Assembly: GCA_947363565.1 (NCBI GenBank)
Contig: CANAPP010000010.1
Location: 1 to 64,000 of the forward strand
Direction: 5' to 3'
Source of the DNA: an uncultured Lachnospiraceae bacterium
GTDB lineage: Bacteria; Bacillota; Clostridia; Lachnospirales; Lachnospiraceae
DNA: 64,000 nt
Of this stretch, positions 59,693 to 64,000 are shown in pieces; position 1 is the stretch's first letter; each line of letters begins with the position of its first letter. A model generated the notes under the pieces. That model had not been told where the DNA came from, did not search any database, and worked only from the letters and a program-made list of their open reading frames with translations. Both the position numbers and the translations under genes were made by a program.

Positions 59693-60892
59693 ATGCTACA
59701 TATATTGTTGTTGATCTTAAAAATGATAGGGATTATATTGGCGGTGATACTGGGCATACTTGTATTACTGGTTTGCGTGGCTGTATTTGTCCCTGTCAGG
59801 TATGAGATAAACGGCAGATGTACAGGAAAGCTTTCCGGATTGAAGATGAAGGGAAAGGTCACGTGGCTGTTTTCCCTGATCAGGGCGGATATCTATTATA
59901 AAGAAAATAAATTAAAATGGAGGCTGCGGATCGCATGGAAGAAGTTTCTCGGAGGACAGGAATACGGGATGGATGCAGATGTGCAGCAGAAAAGAACGGA
60001 GGGTATTGAGGATGAAGACATTTGGAAAGGGCATGGCGGCGAAGGTGAAGCCGGCGAAGAAAGTGATGAGGAAGCTTGGCGGGACGGATCCGAAGAAAGC
60101 GGTAAAGAAGCTTGGCAGGCTGGATCCGAAGAAAGCAGTAAAGAAGCTTGGCAGGCTGGATCCGAAGAAGGCCGGGAGATTGATGCGGGCGGTAAAGAGA
60201 CGCCGCACAGGAACACTGGCGAAGGAGCAAAAGACAGTGAAGCTCTTAAAGAGGCTGGGCTTAAGTACGGCCAGGGCAAGAAAGGCCGCAAAAAGACTTC
60301 GGAAGAACTCATCGAGGACGAAAAAATATATGCGGAAATTCTGGAAGATCTTGCGGAAGAATACTCCGAAGATGAAGAGGGAAGTTGTGGGTACGGCGAA
60401 GCTGATGAAGGGGCGGACAGCGAAAGCGGCGGCAAGGTTCGGCGGCTCCTTGAAAAAATTAAAGAGCTATACCGCAGGATAAAATGTACAATACGCGGTA
60501 TCTGTGATAAAATAAAAGCGCTATCGGAAAAAAAGGACAAGATTCTTACGTTTCTTAAGGATGAAGCCCATGTGGGAGCGTTCCGGAAGGCGAAGAAAGA
60601 AGTGTTCACGCTTCTTCGCCGTCTCAGGCCAAAGAAATTCATCCTGAAATTAAGATTCGGGTTTGACGACCCGTCACTGACCGGGCGGACGGTGGCGGCA
60701 GCGGCTCCTTTTTATCCGTTTTTCGGGGAACAGATTTTCCTTAAGCCGGATTTTACGCAGAAAGTGTTAAGCGGGGCGCTGGAGGTAAAAGGGCATGTGC
60801 GCTTCTGCCATTTTGCGGCTTTGGCGTGGAAGCTTCTCTGGAACCGAAATGTTCGCAGAACGTATAAAGATATTAAGAATTTTCAACTATAA
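59693..60892 (+). CDS. DUF2953 domain protein with internal acidic repeat
   Basis: 399 aa. One long N-terminal membrane helix (about residues 4-33) is followed by a beta-rich segment. A disordered acidic middle (about 95-250) contains three copies of a 12-residue unit EAWQAGSEESSK. The C-terminal DUF2953 part (about 270-399) includes LRLKFGFDDPSLTGR-type spacing (seen as LKLRFGFDDPSLTGR). DUF2953 proteins are often next to gerW/ytfJ in spore formers, as here. The repeat region is also open in another frame for 170 codons. Confidence 0.85.
   Translation: MLHILLLILKMIGIILAVILGILVLLVCVAVFVPVRYEINGRCTGKLSGLKMKGKVTWLFSLIRADIYYKENKLKWRLRIAWKKFLGGQEYGMDADVQQKRTEGIEDEDIWKGHGGEGEAGEESDEEAWRDGSEESGKEAWQAGSEESSKEAWQAGSEEGREIDAGGKETPHRNTGEGAKDSEALKEAGLKYGQGKKGRKKTSEELIEDEKIYAEILEDLAEEYSEDEEGSCGYGEADEGADSESGGKVRRLLEKIKELYRRIKCTIRGICDKIKALSEKKDKILTFLKDEAHVGAFRKAKKEVFTLLRRLRPKKFILKLRFGFDDPSLTGRTVAAAAPFYPFFGEQIFLKPDFTQKVLSGALEVKGHVRFCHFAALAWKLLWNRNVRRTYKDIKNFQL
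60071..60169 (+). repeat. 36-bp tandem repeat inside the DUF2953 gene
   Basis: Units start at 60071, 60107 and 60143; the third diverges near 60170. In the DUF2953 frame each unit encodes EAWxxGSEExxK. In the overlapping frame of 59973-60482 the same DNA encodes KKLGRLDPKKAV, a lysine-rich histone-H1-like unit. Confidence 0.85.
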
Positions 60893-60910
60893 TGCGGGAG
60901 GAAATAACAT

Positions 60911-61297
60911 ATGGCAGACAATAGTTTTAAAGGGACGGTTGAGTCCCTGTTCAAGGGCGTTGACGGCATGATCTCATCGAAGACGGTTGTAGGGGATGCG
61001 ATCCATATCGGCGATACGATCATCCTGCCGCTGGTCGATGTCTCCTTCGGGCTTGGCGCCGGGGCGTTTTCCGGCGAGCAGAAGGAGCGCGGGGGTGGAG
61101 GAATCGGCGGAAAGATCACACCCTGCGCAGTTCTGGTCATCCAGAACGGAAACACGAAGCTTGTGAACATCAAGAATCAGGACACGATCACAAAGATCCT
61201 TGATATGGTTCCGGATGTGGTGGATAAGTTCACGAAGAATTCCGAGGAGGAGATGACCGAGCAGGAAGTCTCCGATATCCTTGATTCGGATCTTTAG
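60911..61297 (+). CDS. GerW (YtfJ) family sporulation protein
   Basis: 128 aa. The family core TVVGDAIHIGDTIILPLVDVSFGLGAG is complete (split at about residues 25-50), followed by a Gly-rich loop, CAVLVIQNG and a charged tail. GerW/YtfJ is a spore protein needed for germination in Bacillus. Its presence, next to DUF2953, supports a spore-forming host. AGGAGG-like site before the ATG. Confidence 0.9.
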   Translation: MADNSFKGTVESLFKGVDGMISSKTVVGDAIHIGDTIILPLVDVSFGLGAGAFSGEQKERGGGGIGGKITPCAVLVIQNGNTKLVNIKNQDTITKILDMVPDVVDKFTKNSEEEMTEQEVSDILDSDL

Positions 61298-61418
61298 GCT
61301 TTTGCGGGAGAGAGGCATGCCCGGCAAAAGACATGCCGCAGGGTGAGCCTGATCGGGCGTGATTTCAGGAATAAACGGGTCGGAGCACACATATAATGCA
61401 CAAAAGAGGAACGGGTGC

Positions 61419-61562
61419 ATGGATATGAAACGTGTGATCGGGTTTGCCCTGTTCTGGATTGCCGTTGGGCTGATCCTCTCGCTGATCCTGCCGAATACAT
61501 TTATCGAAGTGATCAGTATCATCCTGTGTATTCTGGCGGGGTACAATTTGTTTTGCTGTTAG
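61419..61562 (+). CDS. small hydrophobic membrane protein
   Basis: 47 aa from ATG 61419 (AGAGGAACGGG upstream). One or two membrane helices fill most of the chain (GFALFWIAVGLILSLILP; VISIILCILAGYNLF), ending with two cysteines. Similar very small membrane proteins are found near gerW in clostridia. No function known; the evidence is hydrophobicity, spacing and a ribosome site. Confidence 0.5.
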   Translation: MDMKRVIGFALFWIAVGLILSLILPNTFIEVISIILCILAGYNLFCC

Positions 61563-61606
61563 ACGAATATTTCCGGGTGAAATTGGGTGAAATTGTAAAA
61601 TTGTAC

Positions 61607-61635
61607 TTGCATTATCACAGCGTGTATGCTACAAT
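61607..61635 (+). promoter_or_regulatory. promoter of rpmB
   Basis: TTGCAT (61607-61612), 17 nt, TACAAT (61630-61635). A short tandem (GGGTGAAATT twice, 61575-61594) lies just upstream. Confidence 0.8.
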
Positions 61636-61691
61636 ACCTAGTGTTGTGAGTCTGGTGAAGGGACTTATTTTGAGCGTTAGGAGGTGCAGTC

Positions 61692-61880
61692 ATGGCAAAA
61701 TGTGCAATTTGCGAAAAGGGTGCTCACTTTGGGAATAATGTAAGCCATTCTAATAGAAAAACACCAAAGATGTGGAAATCAAACGTAAAATCAGTTCGTG
61801 TGAAGACAGAGAACGGCGGGACGAAGAAGATGTATGTATGTACTTCATGCTTAAGGTCCGGTAAAGTTGAGCGTGCATAA
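61692..61880 (+). CDS. rpmB: ribosomal protein L28
   Basis: 62 aa, normal bacterial L28. It keeps both CxxC pairs (CAIC; CTSC), the zinc-binding 'C+' version of this protein. Motifs GNNVSHSNRKTPKMWKSN (split) mark the family. AGGAGG precedes the ATG. Single-gene unit with promoter and terminator. Confidence 0.98.
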   Translation: MAKCAICEKGAHFGNNVSHSNRKTPKMWKSNVKSVRVKTENGGTKKMYVCTSCLRSGKVERA

Positions 61881-61895
61881 TAAGGGCGTATGAAA

Positions 61896-61928
61896 GAATC
61901 AGGTTCCATGGAATCTGGTTCTTTTTTT
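61896..61928 (+). terminator. intrinsic terminator of rpmB
   Basis: GAATCAGGTTCC (61896-61907) pairs with GGAATCTGGTTC through two G-U pairs and is followed by TTTTTTT. Confidence 0.8.
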
Positions 61929-61948
61929 CACAGAATAGACGGATTGGA

Positions 61949-61977
61949 TTGTAAAAGTCTGGAAAACAGAGTATAAT
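61949..61977 (+). promoter_or_regulatory. promoter of the asp23-fakA operon
   Basis: TTGTAA (61949-61954), 17 nt, TATAAT (61972-61977). Confidence 0.75.
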
Positions 61978-62039
61978 AACTATATTAATGCGGTTATGGT
62001 TATGATAACTTTAACGACAGGGAAATGGAGGTTTCTGAT

Positions 62040-62399
62040 ATGAAAGGATGCATGAATACTGATCTTGGCATTATTACCATAGACTCGGAAGTGATTGCCA
62101 AATATGCAGGTACGGTTGCGGTTGAATGTTTTGGTATCGTCGGTATGGCGGCTGTGAATATGAAGGACGGCCTGGTCCATCTGCTGAAAAAGGAGAGTCT
62201 TACGAGAGGAATTCAGGTGTCGATATCCGAGGATAATCATATTGCCCTTGATTTTCACATTATTGTTTCATACGGCGTGAGTATTTCGGCGGTTACGGAG
62301 AATCTGATCAGCAATGTACAGTACAAGGTAGAAGAGTTTTCCGGCATGCCTGTGGATAAGATCAATATCTATATCGAAGGCGTAAGAGTCATCGACTAA
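62040..62399 (+). CDS. Asp23/Gls24 family envelope protein
   Basis: 119 aa from ATG 62040; ATGGAGG at 62025 is its ribosome site rather than a start. The family pattern is complete: GIITIDSEVIAKYAG, CFGIVGMA, DFHIIVSYGVSI and the end VDKINIYIEGVRV. These small cytoplasmic proteins are linked to envelope stress and, in this position, are almost always followed by a fakA/yloV gene, as here. Confidence 0.93.
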   Translation: MKGCMNTDLGIITIDSEVIAKYAGTVAVECFGIVGMAAVNMKDGLVHLLKKESLTRGIQVSISEDNHIALDFHIIVSYGVSISAVTENLISNVQYKVEEFSGMPVDKINIYIEGVRVID

Positions 62400-62419
62400 G
62401 CTAAGGAGGAAGGGAAGAA

Positions 62420-64000
62420 GTGGCTACAAAATCTATCAATGTGGAGATGCTTGCGAAGATGTTTCTGGCGGGCGCGCACAATATCGAGGCAAAGAAAGAA
62501 ATTATCAATGAGCTGAATGTATTTCCGGTGCCGGACGGCGATACCGGGACGAATATGTCGCTCACGATCATGGCTGCGGCGAAGGAAGTTGCGGCGATGG
62601 AAAAACCGACGATGAAAGATTTGGCAAAGGCTATTTCGTCAGGGTCTTTAAGAGGCGCCAGAGGAAATTCGGGTGTAATCCTGTCGCAGCTCTTACGTGG
62701 GTTTACGAAGGCTATCCGTGAGGAGAAGGAGATTGATGTGACAGGGCTTGCCGCTGCCTGCAGCAGGGCAAGGGAGACGGCGTACAAGGCAGTCATGAAG
62801 CCGAAGGAAGGGACGATCCTTACGGTTGCCAGCGGGATTGCGCAGAAGGCAGCGCAGATGGCTCAGGAGACGGACGATCTGGAAGTATTTTTGCCGGCGG
62901 TCATTGAATATGCCGGGGAAGTGCTTGAGAAAACTCCGGATATGCTTCCGGTGCTCAAGGAAGCGGGAGTTGTGGACTCCGGCGGACAGGGGCTTTTGGA
63001 AGTGATAAAGGGCGCTTATGATGCATTTCTTGGAAAAGAGATTGATTATACGGAGATCACGCCGAGTGTGAAAGCCAGTGTGAAGGCGGCGCCTCAGGAG
63101 GAAGCGGATATCAGGTTCGGCTACTGTACCGAATTTATCATACTTGTGGAGAAGGAATTCACAGAAAAGGATGAGCAGGAGTTTAAAGCGTATCTGTCGT
63201 CCATCGGTGATTCTATCGTATGCGTGGCAGATGACGATGTGGTAAAGATCCATGTCCACACCAATGATCCGGGTCTTGCCATCCAGAAGGCATTGGGCTT
63301 CGGGCAGCTTTCCCGCATGAAGATCGACAATATGCGGGAGGAGCATCAGGAGAAGCTGATCCGGGATGCGGAGAAGGTTGCGAAGGAGCAGGCACAGAAG
63401 GAACAGGAGATTAAGGAAGCGAAGAAGAGCGATGAGCCGAGAAAGCCGATGGGATTTATCACCGTGTCTATCGGGGAGGGAATCAACGGGATCTTTAAAG
63501 AGCTTGGCGCGGACTACATCATCGAGGGCGGACAGACCATGAACCCAAGCACTGAGGATATGCTCAACGCCATTGAACAGGTGAACGCGGACACGGTCTT
63601 TATCCTTCCGAATAATAAGAATATCGTCCTTGCCGCCAACCAGGCGAAGGCGTTTGTGGAGGATAAGGAGATCATCGTTATCCCGACGAAGACGGTTCCT
63701 CAGGGGATCACGGCTATCATCAATTTTATGGCGGATGCGGACGCCAAGACTAACGAGGAGACGATGCTTGAGGAGATCCAGCAGGTGAAGACCGGACAGG
63801 TGACCTATGCGGTGCGCGATACCCATATCGATGATAAGGAGATCCATGAGGGCGATATCATGGGTATTGGTGATAAGGGCATCCTTGCGGTAGGCAAGGA
63901 TGTGGAAGACACGGCGCTTGAGCTTCTGGGGGCGCTTGTGGATGAAGATTCTGAGCTTATCAGCCTGTATTACGGCGAGGAAGTCAGCGAGAAGGATGCG
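62420..64000 (+). CDS. fatty acid kinase catalytic subunit FakA/YloV-like (3' end outside window)
   Basis: 527 codons from a GTG at 62420, with AAGGAGGA 9 nt upstream, run open to the window edge. The N-terminal DhaK-L-type kinase domain has VFPVPDGDTGTNMS (Mg-ATP binding Asp residues) and GARGNSGVILSQLLRGF. The middle and C-terminal EDD/DegV-like domain includes FGYCTEFII, then VHTNDPG. FakA phosphorylates fatty acids bound to FakB for entry into phospholipid synthesis. Full length is usually about 550 residues, so only the last part is missing. It is co-operonic with asp23. Confidence 0.93.
   Translation, partial: MATKSINVEMLAKMFLAGAHNIEAKKEIINELNVFPVPDGDTGTNMSLTIMAAAKEVAAMEKPTMKDLAKAISSGSLRGARGNSGVILSQLLRGFTKAIREEKEIDVTGLAAACSRARETAYKAVMKPKEGTILTVASGIAQKAAQMAQETDDLEVFLPAVIEYAGEVLEKTPDMLPVLKEAGVVDSGGQGLLEVIKGAYDAFLGKEIDYTEITPSVKASVKAAPQEEADIRFGYCTEFIILVEKEFTEKDEQEFKAYLSSIGDSIVCVADDDVVKIHVHTNDPGLAIQKALGFGQLSRMKIDNMREEHQEKLIRDAEKVAKEQAQKEQEIKEAKKSDEPRKPMGFITVSIGEGINGIFKELGADYIIEGGQTMNPSTEDMLNAIEQVNADTVFILPNNKNIVLAANQAKAFVEDKEIIVIPTKTVPQGITAIINFMADADAKTNEETMLEEIQQVKTGQVTYAVRDTHIDDKEIHEGDIMGIGDKGILAVGKDVEDTALELLGALVDEDSELISLYYGEEVSEKDA

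Noticed and set aside
60071-60169. 36-bp repeats considered as a CRISPR array
   Set aside because: Units are directly adjacent with no spacers and lie inside a coding frame.
59896-60642. Antisense frame of 248 codons opposite the DUF2953 repeat
   Set aside because: Ser/Pro-rich shadow of the acidic repeat, without ribosome site or homology pattern. The same-strand second frame is kept only as a finding.
1-64000. tRNA, rRNA, prophage or insertion sequence
   Set aside because: Both strands were read for these; no clover-leaf gene with TTCGA loop, rRNA block, transposase or phage structural gene was recognised.

Overview
The window looks like chromosomal DNA of an anaerobic, spore-forming Lachnospiraceae-type Firmicute (Clostridium cluster XIVa). 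Evidence: AGGAGG-type ribosome binding sites throughout, a complete Rnf operon in the order C-D-G-E-A-B, a sodium-pumping decarboxylase set, a GerW-type sporulation protein, a cmk-ispH-S1 cluster, a Cys-containing L28, Asp23 and FakA. The species cannot be named from sequence alone. No tRNA, rRNA, CRISPR array, prophage or insertion sequence was recognised.

Layout. 1-5.3 kb: SGNH/MBOAT O-acylation pair, a sodium:solute symporter with a clear promoter and palindromic operator, and a TetR regulator with a duplicated operator. 5.3-9.4 kb: divergent thioredoxin and flavodoxin, a 2-isopropylmalate synthase fused to an AraC-type DNA-binding domain, a 183-nt nested palindrome, and a hicAB locus whose toxin is broken while antitoxin and operator survive. 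9.4-19.1 kb: cardiolipin synthase, MerR regulator divergent from a MATE exporter across a textbook 19-bp-spacer promoter, alpha/beta hydrolase, an AraC regulator, a sugar acetyltransferase, a second MATE exporter, gene remnants (Uma2-like, RelB/DinJ-like) and an amidohydrolase. 19.3-24.1 kb: lyxose isomerase, GNAT and GH5-CBM2 lipoprotein genes, then a reverse-strand Xaa-Pro aminopeptidase. 24.3-30.4 kb: two giant paralogous FtsX-type permeases plus one ATPase. 30.5-38.3 kb: POT peptide transporter, YcxB-like protein, and a five-gene biotin-dependent sodium-pump/transcarboxylase operon.

38.5-64 kb is mostly conserved core: RpiR regulator, BaiN/HI0933-like flavoprotein, cmk, ispH, S1 protein, Rnf operon, DUF2752 protein, ApbE, NusG_II protein, Gx/HepT-I-like protein, ruvAB, zapA, U32 protease, a SEDS/PBP pair with overlapping ends, a DUF2953 protein with a repeat readable in a second frame, gerW-like, rpmB, asp23-like and a fakA-like gene cut by the window edge.

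The genes fit an amino-acid/peptide and organic-acid fermenter. The decarboxylase set can build a sodium gradient, Rnf couples ferredoxin/NAD redox to ion transport, and ApbE would attach FMN to RnfG and RnfD. The most novel-looking items are the LeuA-AraC fusion, the double giant-permease ABC system, the 183-nt palindrome, the cysteine tail on RnfE, the repeat-rich spacer beside apbE, and a 15-bp element shared by the aminopeptidase and peptide-transporter promoters.
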